A stretch of DNA of 64,000 nucleotides from Bacillota bacterium. Its GTDB lineage: Bacteria > Bacillota > Sulfobacillia > Sulfobacillales > Sulfobacillaceae. Both the position numbers and the translations under genes were made by a program. The notes under the pieces are model-generated. The model did not search any database. It saw only the letters and a list, made by a program, of their open reading frames with translations, and was not told the origin of the DNA. Positions 36,097 to 44,585 of this stretch are shown piece by piece. Within the stretch, counting starts at the first letter, position 1, and every line of letters starts with the position of its first letter. The stretch lies in the NCBI GenBank assembly GCA_026627065.1, contig JAPNUO010000004.1:62001-126000 (forward strand). Direction: 5' to 3'.

Positions 36097-37282
36097 ACAG
36101 ATCATTGTGGTGGGCCGAGGACCAGCAGGTCTTTATCTGAGCACGCTCGCCCTCGCCCAGGGGGTAGGGGTCACCGTGATCGCCGACGGTCTCGGAAGCT
36201 GTGCGCTATGGGGCGGCCACTGGGACTTTGTGTCGCGTGACGAACAAGGCCACGTGGTCCAGGATCCTTGGCGGTGGTGGGAGGGCAGACCGCCGGTGCC
36301 GGAAGCCGACCCGGTGCCGCGCTCCGTGTGGCGCGCATGGTGGCAAGATTTGGCCCGATTTTGGCGACAGCTGGGAATTGTTCCCGACCACGAGCCGCCA
36401 CGGACCAATCGTTGGCTGGTCACGCCGGTTGGCACGGTGCGGCCGGTGTTCCTGGCTCCGCAATGGCACTGGGCCGAAGAGGAGCCGCGGCCCGTCACGT
36501 TGGTAGGATTTCATCACTTTATCGATTTTCCGGTGGAAGTCGCCGCCCAGAATTATCAGCAGGAGACAGGCTGCCGTGCCGAGGTGCTGGTTTTGCCGCA
36601 TCCCCCCCTGTGGACGCCTGCCTGGCAACCGTTACAATGGGCGTGGTATTTTGACACCGACCCAGGCCGCGAGTGGCTGAAAGACGCATTACGGGCGGCA
36701 AGTGCGCCGGCTTCCCTGCCCCTTGTGTTTCCCCAAATCTTAGGGGTGGACAGGGTAGACGCCGTGTTTTCGGCGATCCAGGCCGCGCTAGGCGTCGCGG
36801 TGGGAGAAATTCCGCTGACGCCGCCTAGCGTCGGAGGGCTCCGGGTGCAACGGCGATGGGAACGCTGGCTGCGTCGTCGCGGGCTGCGCTTGTGGAGCGC
36901 GCATGCGGTCCGGGCTACGGCCACGTCCGTGGAGTTGGAGGACGGGCGGATGTTGACTGCGGATGCCGTGGTGCTGGCAACCGGGGGGATCTTGGGCGGC
37001 GGGATTCAGGTGGCGGTGAACGGAGCGGCCACCGATCCCCTGACAGGGGTCGACTTAGGACAAGCGACGACGCCCCGGGACTTGGGACGGCTGGGCTACC
37101 CTCGTCCTGAAATGGCGGTTCCGGTGGTGGGGCGCCAAGTGGGAGGACGCGATTGCGATCGCCAAGGCATGGGCGGGGCGATGATCTTGTGGAGCGGGCG
37201 GCGCGTGTGGCGCCATCTGGAGGCTGCGGTTGGAGAGGAGGCGCCTAGCCGTCATGAGGGAAACGTGGGACGCTTGTCTTAA
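36083..37282 (+). CDS. glpB: Anaerobic-type glycerol-3-phosphate dehydrogenase subunit B
   Basis: The ATG at 36083 overlaps the end of glpA and gives 399 residues. The N-terminal FAD motif is IIVVGRGPAGLYLSTLALAQ; later blocks GGHWDF, VLATGGILGGG and VPVVGRQVGGRDC resemble GlpB. It is the second flavoprotein-like subunit of the GlpABC complex. It overlaps glpC by 29 bp when the ATG at 37254 is used as the glpC start. Confidence 0.88.
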   Translation: MGTLKQIIVVGRGPAGLYLSTLALAQGVGVTVIADGLGSCALWGGHWDFVSRDEQGHVVQDPWRWWEGRPPVPEADPVPRSVWRAWWQDLARFWRQLGIVPDHEPPRTNRWLVTPVGTVRPVFLAPQWHWAEEEPRPVTLVGFHHFIDFPVEVAAQNYQQETGCRAEVLVLPHPPLWTPAWQPLQWAWYFDTDPGREWLKDALRAASAPASLPLVFPQILGVDRVDAVFSAIQAALGVAVGEIPLTPPSVGGLRVQRRWERWLRRRGLRLWSAHAVRATATSVELEDGRMLTADAVVLATGGILGGGIQVAVNGAATDPLTGVDLGQATTPRDLGRLGYPRPEMAVPVVGRQVGGRDCDRQGMGGAMILWSGRRVWRHLEAAVGEEAPSRHEGNVGRLS

Positions 37283-38444
37283 GTGCACCCTCTGTGTCAG
37301 TCAGTGTCCTGTCGTCTCGGTCAACACGGATTTTCCGGGGCCCAAGGCGCTTGGACCCGAGTGGTATCGGCGATGGCAGGCTTCGCCCGGCGAGGTCATG
37401 AACCATGTCCACGATTGTACCTTCTGCCAACTTTGTGAAGCAGCCTGCCCGGTGGCGGTGCCGGTGGCTCATTTGATCGCGGAGCACAAGGCGCATGCGC
37501 TGTCTCAGCTGGGGTGGCGAAACCGGCTGCGCGATAGTCTGCTGGCGCGGCCTCATCGGGTGGGGCAGTGGATGCCCGTCGGCACAGTGCCGCCGCTCGT
37601 CAGACGGTGGGGCGGACTCTCCCGTCGGGTGCGGTTTCCGAGCCGGCGCCGTGGCCGCGTCGCGGAGCTCGGGCCAGCGCTTTCGCCGCCCCGCGGCGTC
37701 GTGGGTTTAGTTCAAGATTGTTATAGCCGCGCGTACGATCCCGAACTGGTGAACATGGCAGCGGCCTTGCTTCGGCTTTGGGGATACCAGGTGCGACTGC
37801 TGCCAAAATCCCCGGGATGTTGTGGTGCGGCAGCAATGGCCCAAGGGCGGCCCGCCTTAGCCCATCGGCTGGCCGGTGGGCTCTGGGCGCAGCTCGCGCG
37901 GGAAGGTCAGGGATGTGATGTGTTGGTCACGTTGAACGCCACCTGTGATGGCACGGTGCGCGACGAGTGGGCGCGCGACGGTTTCGGCCTGAGCCTGCCG
38001 GTGCGGCCCTTTGACGCGCTGGCCATGGAGGCGCCGGCGGCATTCTGGGAACGGTTGCGGCTCTTCAGCATGCCCGACAGCGTGTGGTTGACGCATACGA
38101 CCTGTCGAGGCAAGGTGGCGCGAGGCGATGGGCACCTTCTCGCGTTGGCGGCGAGAGCTGGCTTCCCGTCGGTGCGGCCGGTCGATGCCGCGTGCTGCGG
38201 GGCCGGGGGGTCCTATGCGTTTAAGGCGGAGCACGAGGCTACGGCTGAGGCGTTGGCGGAAGCCATCCGCCGGCAGGTGGCCGAAGAAGGAGCGGTCGCC
38301 GGCATTATCACCGACAGCGGAACCTGTGCGCTGCACATTGAAGATGCCACCGGAGTCGCCACCCACCATCCGGCCTACTGGCTTTATCACCGCTACCGGG
38401 AATCCCTGGGGGAGGGACCAGCCAATGAGCGCAAAAGGTCTTGA
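37254..38444 (+). CDS. glpC: Anaerobic-type glycerol-3-phosphate dehydrogenase iron-sulfur subunit C
   Basis: This 396-residue protein starts at ATG 37254, after GAGAGGAGG. Two 4Fe-4S motifs, CLKCTLCVSQCP and CTFCQLCEAACP, lie in the first 75 residues, and two CCG domains follow (SPGCCGAAAM and AACCGAGGSY). This is the membrane-anchoring electron-transfer subunit that hands electrons to quinone. The next gene, glpP, begins 20 bp before its end. Confidence 0.92.
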   Translation: MRETWDACLKCTLCVSQCPVVSVNTDFPGPKALGPEWYRRWQASPGEVMNHVHDCTFCQLCEAACPVAVPVAHLIAEHKAHALSQLGWRNRLRDSLLARPHRVGQWMPVGTVPPLVRRWGGLSRRVRFPSRRRGRVAELGPALSPPRGVVGLVQDCYSRAYDPELVNMAAALLRLWGYQVRLLPKSPGCCGAAAMAQGRPALAHRLAGGLWAQLAREGQGCDVLVTLNATCDGTVRDEWARDGFGLSLPVRPFDALAMEAPAAFWERLRLFSMPDSVWLTHTTCRGKVARGDGHLLALAARAGFPSVRPVDAACCGAGGSYAFKAEHEATAEALAEAIRRQVAEEGAVAGIITDSGTCALHIEDATGVATHHPAYWLYHRYRESLGEGPANERKRS

Positions 38445-38991
38445 AGTGCCGGCCGTGATTCCTGCGCTTCGCCAAAGCGAGGACTGGCCGCTGTTAGGGG
38501 TGGCCCCGCGAGGTGCGTGGGTGTTCCTGCTGGGCGGCACCATGGACGGCATCGCAGAAGCTGCGGGCCGGCTGCAAAAGCGCGGGTGGACCGTCTTTGT
38601 CCATTTTGACATGGTGCGGGCGGTATCCAGCGACGTGGAAGGGTTGCGCTTTTTTTCCGGCTATGTCGGGCCTCAAGGCATTATTTCCACGCACTCCACG
38701 ACGATCAATCATGCGAAGAAGTTAGGCCTCTGGACGATCCAGCGGATTTTCTTGCTTGATACGCAGTCGGTGCAGACGGGAATTCAGCAGGTGTTGTCCA
38801 CCAAACCGGATGCGGTCGAGATCATGCCCGGCCTCTTGGTCGAGATTGCGCGGCGGGTGGTTCGCGACCTCCCCTGTCCGGTCATCGCCGGCGGGTTGGT
38901 AGGCACCCGTGAGGACGTCGAGAAAATGCGGCAAGTGGGAGTGAAAGGGGTGTCCACCAGCGCGCGCCCCTTGTGGCCCTTGGGCTCCTAG
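38425..38991 (+). CDS. glpP: Glycerol-3-phosphate-responsive antiterminator
   Basis: The ATG at 38425 gives 188 residues, the family length. Diagnostic stretches are VPAVIPALRQSEDW, TVFVHFDMVRAVSSD, GIISTHSTTINHAKKLG, IQRIFLLDTQSV, VEIMPGLLVEI and PVIAGGLVGTREDVE. GlpP binds glycerol 3-phosphate and leader RNA to prevent termination; the matching leader hairpin stands at 34581-34615, so the operon controls itself. Having glpP inside an anaerobic-type glpABC operon, rather than next to glpF/glpK/glpD, is uncommon. Neither glpK nor glpF is in the window. Confidence 0.93.
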   Translation: MSAKGLEVPAVIPALRQSEDWPLLGVAPRGAWVFLLGGTMDGIAEAAGRLQKRGWTVFVHFDMVRAVSSDVEGLRFFSGYVGPQGIISTHSTTINHAKKLGLWTIQRIFLLDTQSVQTGIQQVLSTKPDAVEIMPGLLVEIARRVVRDLPCPVIAGGLVGTREDVEKMRQVGVKGVSTSARPLWPLGS

Positions 38992-39187
38992 CGGGGTAGA
39001 CGGGCTGCCGTAGGACAAGCAAAGGGCTCAGGTTTTTTCGAAAGGCAGCGATGCTGCCGGCGTCCCACGCCTTCCAGGGGCAGAGGTTTCGCGAAAATTC
39101 CGTGATTGAGACGGCGGTCTGACTGGGGGAGGTTGGAAGGCCCACAATATGCTAAAATGTGCACAGTTTTGTGCACGGGGGTGTGTT

Positions 39188-40270
39188 GTGAGGCGATTTG
39201 CGTTTATTATTCATCCACTGACGTTTGAGGATTTCGCGAGAAAATATCCGTTGACCCGCTATGTTCCCGCGCGCCTCGTGGAGTGGGCGTTTAAGCAGGT
39301 GGGGCCGGTCATGGCCGGCCATGTGACGGGAGTCCGTTCGCTGACCGGCGAAGAGCTGGAAGGCTGGTTGATAGGGTTGCCGTTAACGCCTCAGATCTTG
39401 TTGAACGAGCCGTACGAGTGGGTCCTGGAAAAGCTCATCAAGGCGGGTCGCTATGCCGAGTCGCTGGGCGCTGAGATCGTTGGCTTGGGGGCGTTTACCA
39501 AGATCGCCGGAGACCGGGGCATCAGCCTAGCCAAGCACCTCAGGATTCCGGTGACCACGGGAAATTCCTATACCACCGCGACTGCGGTTGAGGGAGCTCT
39601 CGCGGCGGCCGAGCGTCTCGGGATTGCGATGGCAGACGCCCAGACGGTGGTGATCGGCGCTACGGGGTCGATTGGGCGGGCGGCCACGTTGTTGCTTGCC
39701 GAATCTGTGCGCCATTTGACGTTAGTGTCCCGGACGCCCGAAGCGCTGAGGGCGCTGGCCGCAGAAGTCGCGGCGACTGCTCCTCACGTCGCAGTGAGCT
39801 GGACCCTTGACATCCGGGAGGCGGTGCAATCGGCGGACATTGTGGTGGCGGTGTCGTCGGCTACCGGCGCCATTGTCGATCCGGAGGCGCTGAAACCGGG
39901 GGCGGTGGTCACCGACGTCGCCCGCCCGCGCAACCTGTCCCGGGCTGTGACCGAGGTGCGGCGCGATGTGTTGGTGATCGATGGCGGCGTCATCCAGGTC
40001 CCCGGGGACCAGGCGGACATGGGATTTGACTTTGGGTTTCCGCCCAAAATGGTCGAGGCGTGCATGGCGGAAACCATGATTTTGGCGCTGGAAGGCCGCC
40101 TGGAGTGCTTCACCTTAGGCCCCACGGTAGAGGTCTCCCGGGTCAAGGATATTCAAAGGATGGCGCGCAAACACGGATTTCAGATGGCGGGATTTCGTCG
40201 GTTCGAACGTGCCATCGACGACGCGGAAATCGACCGCATCCGCCGAGCCGCTAAAAGCGCGTCGGCCTAG
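39188..40270 (+). CDS. Long-chain acyl-ACP-reductase-like NAD(P)-binding protein
   Basis: A GTG at 39188 gives 360 residues; an ATG at 39149 would overlap a likely -10 (TAAAAT, 39153-39158). The layout resembles cyanobacterial acyl-ACP reductase: an N-terminal domain with LGAEIVGLGAFTKI and TTGNSYTTATAVEGAL, a Rossmann segment VVIGATGSIGRAATLLL, then TDVARPRNLSRAV and DVLVIDGGVIQVPGD. A conserved Cys appears in VEACMAETM. The family reduces fatty acyl-ACP to aldehyde, but related shikimate/quinate-dehydrogenase-like proteins have other roles. The 196-bp gap before it shows no other gene. Confidence 0.75.
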   Translation: MRRFAFIIHPLTFEDFARKYPLTRYVPARLVEWAFKQVGPVMAGHVTGVRSLTGEELEGWLIGLPLTPQILLNEPYEWVLEKLIKAGRYAESLGAEIVGLGAFTKIAGDRGISLAKHLRIPVTTGNSYTTATAVEGALAAAERLGIAMADAQTVVIGATGSIGRAATLLLAESVRHLTLVSRTPEALRALAAEVAATAPHVAVSWTLDIREAVQSADIVVAVSSATGAIVDPEALKPGAVVTDVARPRNLSRAVTEVRRDVLVIDGGVIQVPGDQADMGFDFGFPPKMVEACMAETMILALEGRLECFTLGPTVEVSRVKDIQRMARKHGFQMAGFRRFERAIDDAEIDRIRRAAKSASA

Positions 40271-40288
40271 ATCCGGCGCGCTCGCTCC

Positions 40289-40768
40289 CTAACCGGCGTA
40301 AAACCACCCGGTATTCCACATGTCCAAGGCGCGCGCTTGTGCGTCGCGGACGCCCGCATCGACCACTTCCGCGACATAGACAACGTGATCGCCCCGCGCC
40401 ACGGTATCCGTCACGCGGCATTCCACCCACGCCGGCAGTTCTGTCAACAAGGGCGAACCTGTGCTGCCCGGCTCGAACAAATGGCCGTTGAGTTGGCTGT
40501 TTTCCCGTTTGGTGGGCCGAAAGAAATCTTGCGCGATGGACTGCTGCTCAGCGCTGAGGATATTGAGGGCAAAGTGGTGACTGGCTTCGATGAGCGACTT
40601 CAAGTGGCTGTCTCCCTTAACCGCCACCATGACCAACGGCGGCTGAAAGGATGCTTGGGATACCCAGTTGACCGTGCCGGCCGCTACCTCCTCCCCGTGG
40701 GCCGCTGTCATGACGTAAAGACCATAGGTAAACAGGCGAAGGGCTTGTTTCTTGAGCTGTTGATCCAT
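40289..40768 (-). CDS. Flavin reductase-like FMN-binding protein
   Basis: The ATG at 40768 is preceded by GGGAGTGATC and yields 159 residues. NWVSQASFQPPLVMVAVKGD and FALNILSAEQQSIAQDFF are typical of the flavin reductase-like domain that binds FMN in a split barrel. No partner monooxygenase is adjacent, so the electron acceptor is unknown. It is convergent with the acyl-ACP-reductase-like gene, 18 bp away. Confidence 0.88.
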   Translation of the reverse strand: MDQQLKKQALRLFTYGLYVMTAAHGEEVAAGTVNWVSQASFQPPLVMVAVKGDSHLKSLIEASHHFALNILSAEQQSIAQDFFRPTKRENSQLNGHLFEPGSTGSPLLTELPAWVECRVTDTVARGDHVVYVAEVVDAGVRDAQARALDMWNTGWFYAG

Positions 40769-40988
40769 GCTGATCACTCCCGTCGTGCTTTTTGGTATGG
40801 GAAAAAATGTTATAGCCACTGTAGCGCACTTAGGGCGCCGAGGCAAGGGTGAGCCGGGCGACGCGTCCGGCAGCGGATCGGCCAGGGGAAAATGGCGGCG
40901 ACGGAAAATGCGTGAAGCATGATCGCCTGGCGAAAGGCTTCGGTACAATAATCAATAATCAGGGAAGGGAACAACAGGAGGGATTGGG

Positions 40989-41711
40989 GTGCCAGAAAAG
41001 CAGCGCGCGCAACATCTCAAGTGCCCGCAATGCGGCGAGACGGTCTTGCCAGACGACAAGTTTTGCTTTCATTGCGGTCGTCGGCTGAAATATTCGGCAG
41101 AAGAGACGGAAGGACCGGAACGGCGCGTGCCCGAATGGCCGCTGGCGATTCTCGGGGGGATGGCGATGGTGGGGGCGCTATATATTATTCATCACCAGAC
41201 GCATCTCCTGGGTCAGTTGCGCACGCATCTCAAGCCGCGCCCCGTGGCAGCCGCCCATGCGCATCAGGTGCGGTCGCGCGGTCGCGCGCAACCCCCGGTT
41301 CCCATCGCGTTGCACCCGGTGGTCACCACCACGACTACCTACCCTCAGCACGTGCCGTCTTCCGCGAGCTGGACGTTGGTGCAGGAAACCTATCGCAACG
41401 TCCGCATCACATTGCGGGTTCCCCACAACATGAGCGCAACCTTGAGCGCGACCCCGGCGGCGTGGATTTGGGGCCAGCCGCATACGCCGTACCGCGTCAG
41501 CGTTACCGTGGTGTCGGCGCGGCCGGCGGATGCGACAGAGGCGCTGGGGACCGGCGTGTACGGGACCGCCATCCAACGTACTCCGTCAGAAGCGGTCCAG
41601 TCGCTATTCATTCGATGGGCCAGCAACGCCTGGCTTGACGTATCCATGGCCGTGCCCAATGCGCACGTCAATTGGTTGGCAGCAATTGCGGAAAGTGTGC
41701 GCATTAGCTAG
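40989..41711 (+). CDS. Zinc-ribbon membrane protein of unknown function
   Basis: A GTG at 40989 follows ACAGGAGGGATTG and gives 240 residues. Residues 12-29 form a zinc ribbon (CPQCGETVLPDDKFCFHCG). A single membrane helix, WPLAILGGMAMVGALYIIHH, comes next, then a histidine/threonine-rich linker and a roughly 110-residue outer domain with ITLRVPHNMSATL. The topology predicts a cytoplasmic ribbon and an extracellular domain. I do not recognise the outer domain, and no neighbour explains its role. Confidence 0.75.
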   Translation: MPEKQRAQHLKCPQCGETVLPDDKFCFHCGRRLKYSAEETEGPERRVPEWPLAILGGMAMVGALYIIHHQTHLLGQLRTHLKPRPVAAAHAHQVRSRGRAQPPVPIALHPVVTTTTTYPQHVPSSASWTLVQETYRNVRITLRVPHNMSATLSATPAAWIWGQPHTPYRVSVTVVSARPADATEALGTGVYGTAIQRTPSEAVQSLFIRWASNAWLDVSMAVPNAHVNWLAAIAESVRIS

Positions 41712-41859
41712 GGCGGGCCCTGTGGTGGTTGTTTCAGCAAAGGAGGAGCGGGGAGCCGGCGGTCAACGAACATCATCGGTTGGCGGTGGGCTACGCCGTG
41801 AGCCGGAGACCCCGCTCATTTTGTTGCACTCCTTCCCACGACTCACGGTACCTCAGCTC

Positions 41860-42750
41860 TCATCCAGTCACAACAGGGTGGACGACATCGGTCAGATAAC
41901 GGTGGAGGCGTTCCAGCGTCTCCGTGTTTTCTGGAAATACAAGAGGGAGGCGCAGCGGACCCACGGACATTCCCATGGCGTTCATCACCCATTTGACAGG
42001 CACTGGATTGGGCCAGGCAAAGAGGTCGCGAAACACCGGCCGCAGGAGATAATGCAAAGCGCGCGCGCGCTCGATCTGGCCATCGAGGAAGGCTTGGCAC
42101 ATGGCGGCCATTTGATCGCCCACGACGTGAGAGGCGACGCTAACGATCCCGTAGGCACCGACAGCGAGCGAGGGATAGAACAGGAGGTCGTCGCCGGAAT
42201 AAATCCGCATGGCCGGGCATTCTTCCACGAGTCGTTCGAAGGCTTCCAATTGGCCGCCGGCTTCCTTAACGGCCACAACATTGGGACAGGATTGGTGCAA
42301 TTGCTGGATGGTGCGAGCATCCATGTTGACGCCGGTGCGACCGGGCACGTTGTAAATCATGATAGGGAGCTGCACGCTGTCGGCAATGGCGCGGTAATGG
42401 GCTAACAACCCCTCGGGCGATGGCCTGTTGTAGTACGGTGTGACCACCAAGAGACCATCGGCGCCCCACCGTTCGGCAGCTTGTGACATGGCGACAGCAT
42501 GTCGGGTATCGTTGGAGCCGGTGCCGACAAAGATGGGGACGTCGCCAGCGCCGCGCCTGGCGGCATAATACAGCCGTTCGCGCTCACTCTCGGTTAAGGT
42601 GGGAGACTCTCCTGTCGTTCCCGCGATGACTAAACCACCGCTGCCGTGGCGCACAAGCCAGGCAGCGAGCTCCTCGGCACGTTGTTCGTCTAACTCTTGA
42701 TCATCGGTAAAGGGTGTGACCATAGCGGTCATAATGCGAGGCCAACGCAT
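41860..42750 (-). CDS. dapA: 4-hydroxy-tetrahydrodipicolinate synthase
   Basis: The ATG at 42750 after AGGGAGGAATCACT gives 296 residues. The signatures are VIAGTTGESPTL, TPYYNRPSPEGL, MIYNVPGRTG and the Schiff-base lysine in VVAVKEAGGQ. It condenses pyruvate with aspartate semialdehyde, the first committed step to lysine and diaminopimelate. It is monocistronic here, far from other dap genes. About 300 bases of structured leader precede it (see the leader entry). The 148 bp on its 3' side, to the zinc-ribbon gene, hold nothing I can name. Confidence 0.93.
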   Translation of the reverse strand: MRWPRIMTAMVTPFTDDQELDEQRAEELAAWLVRHGSGGLVIAGTTGESPTLTESERERLYYAARRGAGDVPIFVGTGSNDTRHAVAMSQAAERWGADGLLVVTPYYNRPSPEGLLAHYRAIADSVQLPIMIYNVPGRTGVNMDARTIQQLHQSCPNVVAVKEAGGQLEAFERLVEECPAMRIYSGDDLLFYPSLAVGAYGIVSVASHVVGDQMAAMCQAFLDGQIERARALHYLLRPVFRDLFAWPNPVPVKWVMNAMGMSVGPLRLPLVFPENTETLERLHRYLTDVVHPVVTG

Positions 42751-43048
42751 AGTGATTCCTCCCTGCTTTAAAATCAAGCATCAGCTAACGCGCGCAATGC
42801 GCGGCATGTTGACTGAATTATCATACTGACAACTGAAGACGTTCAGTTCCTTCGGACAACGTCCGTTCAGCGAGAAATTCAGTTGGAGGACGCCGGATTC
42901 CGCGGCGAGCCGCGGTCCGGCTAAATCTTGCTGTTGGCCTTGAAGGGGATAATCAAGCGGGAAACGACAGAAAAGGCATGAGAGAAGCGAGCCTGATAGG
43001 TATAAGAAGCTTCGCGCACTCTCCTCAATCCTTTCTGTCTTATCGTTG
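42751..43048 (-). promoter_or_regulatory. Long structured 5' leader of dapA, candidate novel cis-regulatory RNA
   Basis: The transcript predicted from 43048 has about 298 untranslated bases with nested pairing. GACAGAAAGG (43030-43039) pairs with CCTTTTCTGTC (42966-42976) around a branched region. CTTGA/TCAAG forms a short stem. GCCGGACCGCGG pairs with CCGCGGAATCCGGC (42892-42921), and CAACTGA/TCAGTTG encloses a further hairpin. The lysine-riboswitch blocks (GAGGTGCGA, GCCGAAG) and the T-box block (GGTGGNACCGCG) were looked for and not found. There is no obvious U-tract, so control of translation is more likely. Confidence 0.45.
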
Positions 43049-43054
43049 GTCCGT

Positions 43055-43083
43055 ATCATAAATTACTCGACCGACATTGTCAA
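43055..43083 (-). promoter_or_regulatory. Strong predicted promoter of dapA
   Basis: Read on the reverse strand: TTGACA (43078-43083), a 17-bp spacer and TATGAT (43055-43060). It lies only 9 bp from the left end of the ISL3 copy, which therefore stopped just short of disrupting it. Confidence 0.7.
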
Positions 43084-43092
43084 GTGTGTTGA

Positions 43093-44464
43093 GGCTCTAT
43101 GATAAAACCTGTGGGATCCTGGGACGCGAGGACTGACGGAAGACCCGGGTGACGTGGGGCGCATCGCGGAGAAGCGAGGGTCGCTCGGCAGAACAGTGGT
43201 CACCGACAGGAGGAAAAGGCAGGAAGCACCGCCAATGAAGTGATGTCACAACCAAAACTTCAAGGAGTGCTTCCATGGACCAGTGTATCACCACCCTGTT
43301 GAGTTTGGAGGGCTGGCAGGTGATCGGCGTGGAAGAGACCGCGCGAGGCTGGGCGGTCACCGTGGACGCGCCGCGTCCGGCGCGGTGTCCGCGCTGCGGG
43401 GCAATCCGGCTGCACCGCCATGGGACGCTGCCCGCCCGCGCCGTGCCGCATCTCTGGATTGGGGTACACCCGTTGATGCTCACCTGGGTCCCGCGCCGCT
43501 GGCGTTGTGCGGCGTGCCGGCAGACGGTCTGCCCCCGGCCCGCGGGACTCCGGCCGCCCAGGAGGCCGCCTTGATCCTGCTGCACGCAGCGTGCTTTCGC
43601 TGCGTGGCGCGGCTTTTAGGCGTCACCGACAGTCGCCTGCGGCGCCTCGTGGATCGGGTGGTCCCGACGGCCGACTCCACGTGGTGGGATCACCCCGGCG
43701 ACCTCGTGCTCAGCCTCGACGAGCATAGCTTTCGTGGTCAGGACTTGCTCATCACGGTGGCCCTGCACGCGCCGGACCGCCGGTTGCTCGCGATTCTCCC
43801 CGATGATCGCCTGGCCTCCTTGGAGGCGTGGTTGGCGGCCCTGCCCGAGGCCGCGCGCACGCGGATTCGCGCCGTGACCGTCGACCTCAAACGCGCTTAC
43901 GCCCGCGTCGTGCACCGCTGGTGCCCCCATGCCCAGGCGCTGGCGGACCCGTTTCACCTCATTCAGGACGCCCATCGCCGCCTCGACGACATCCGGCGCC
44001 TCGAAAAGGCAGGAGCTCGGATCCCCATTCCGCGGGGGCCACTGTGGTGAAGGGCTTTGAGCACCTGACGTCCTCCCAACAGGCGCAGCTCGCCGAGATT
44101 CAGCGTCGCTGGCCGGCCTTGGGCCAGCTGTATCACCTCAAAGAAGACTGACGGGCGTTGTTCCGCGCCCAGACGCCCGCCGAGGCCCGGCAGGCCTGGG
44201 AACGCGGGATCCTCAATGCCGAGGCGTGCGACCACGCCGAAGGCGCCGTCTGGGCCCGCACGATCCGGCGGTGGCGTCGCGAAATCTTGGGCCATGGGAC
44301 GCAAGCCCAGCGCTGGACCCACGGCCTCATTGAAGACTATCACACCAAAATCAAGCCACGCAAACGGCTCAGCTATGGATTCCGTAATCGGGACCGTTGT
44401 CGACGCAAGATGTTTTTGGGCTTCCTGCCCCTGACGGCGATCCCACAATGATTGACGTAGAGCC
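43093..44464 (+). mobile_element. ISL3-family insertion sequence, degenerate
   Basis: The left end starts GGCTCTATGATAAAACCTGT. The right end, GATCCCACAATGATTGACGT then AGAGCC, is the imperfect inverse of the left: GATCCCACA and TAGAGCC match. The element is about 1372 bp. The flanking octamers TGTGTTGA and ATCGCCGG differ, so there is no target duplication and the copy may have been rearranged. A second, truncated left end lies at 46662. Confidence 0.75.
43275..44451 (+). pseudogene. ISL3-family transposase, broken by two frameshifts and a stop
   Basis: The protein begins MDQCITTLLSLEGWQVIGVE with a zinc finger (CPRCGAIRLHRHG, CAACRQTVC) and then continues in a second frame from about 43560 (SLDEHSFRGQDLLITVAL, VTVDLKRAYARV) and a third after about 44045 (VVKGFEHLTSSQQAQL). 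A TGA at 44149-44151 interrupts the last part, after which GLIEDYHTKIKPRKRLSYGF completes the DDE domain. Two frame changes and one nonsense codon make it inactive. Confidence 0.88.
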
Positions 44465-44473
44465 ATCGCCGGG

Positions 44474-44502
44474 TTGACACGAGGATAGGAATAGCTTAAA
44501 AT
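44474..44502 (+). promoter_or_regulatory. Strong promoter just outside the ISL3 right end
   Basis: TTGACA (44474-44479), an exact 17-bp spacer and TAAAAT (44497-44502). No coding start follows before the U-tract at 44576, which suggests a short RNA. Confidence 0.65.
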
Positions 44503-44508
44503 GCAATT

Positions 44509-44585
44509 GTTGCGGGGGCTGGTGACAAGAGCCCATGGGGCTCTGCCGAGTGGGGTTCTGCTCGGGTAGCTGGCCTTTTTATTTT
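44509..44585 (+). ncRNA. Candidate small structured RNA
   Basis: The predicted transcript of about 77 bases has a perfect hairpin AGAGCCC-ATG-GGGCTCT (44528-44544) and a second, CCGAG...CTCGG (about 44546-44565), and ends in CCTTTTTATTTT. The two hairpins share the motif TGGGGYTCTGC. It runs convergent to the DUF3800 gene, ending at that gene's stop. I do not recognise the family. It may act in trans or be antisense to the DUF3800 mRNA tail. Confidence 0.4.

Noticed and set aside
40337..40852. Long forward-strand frame opposite the flavin reductase
   Set aside because: It mirrors the codon pattern of the reductase on the other strand and has no SD; such shadow frames are common in this GC-rich DNA.
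42751..43048. Lysine riboswitch or T-box ahead of dapA
   Set aside because: The GAGGTGCGA and GCCGAAG blocks of the lysine class and the GGTGGNACCGCG T-box block are absent; only GGACCGCGG, inside a perfect hairpin, looks similar.
43085..44472. Eight-base target duplication of the ISL3 copy
   Set aside because: The flanking octamers TGTGTTGA and ATCGCCGG do not match.
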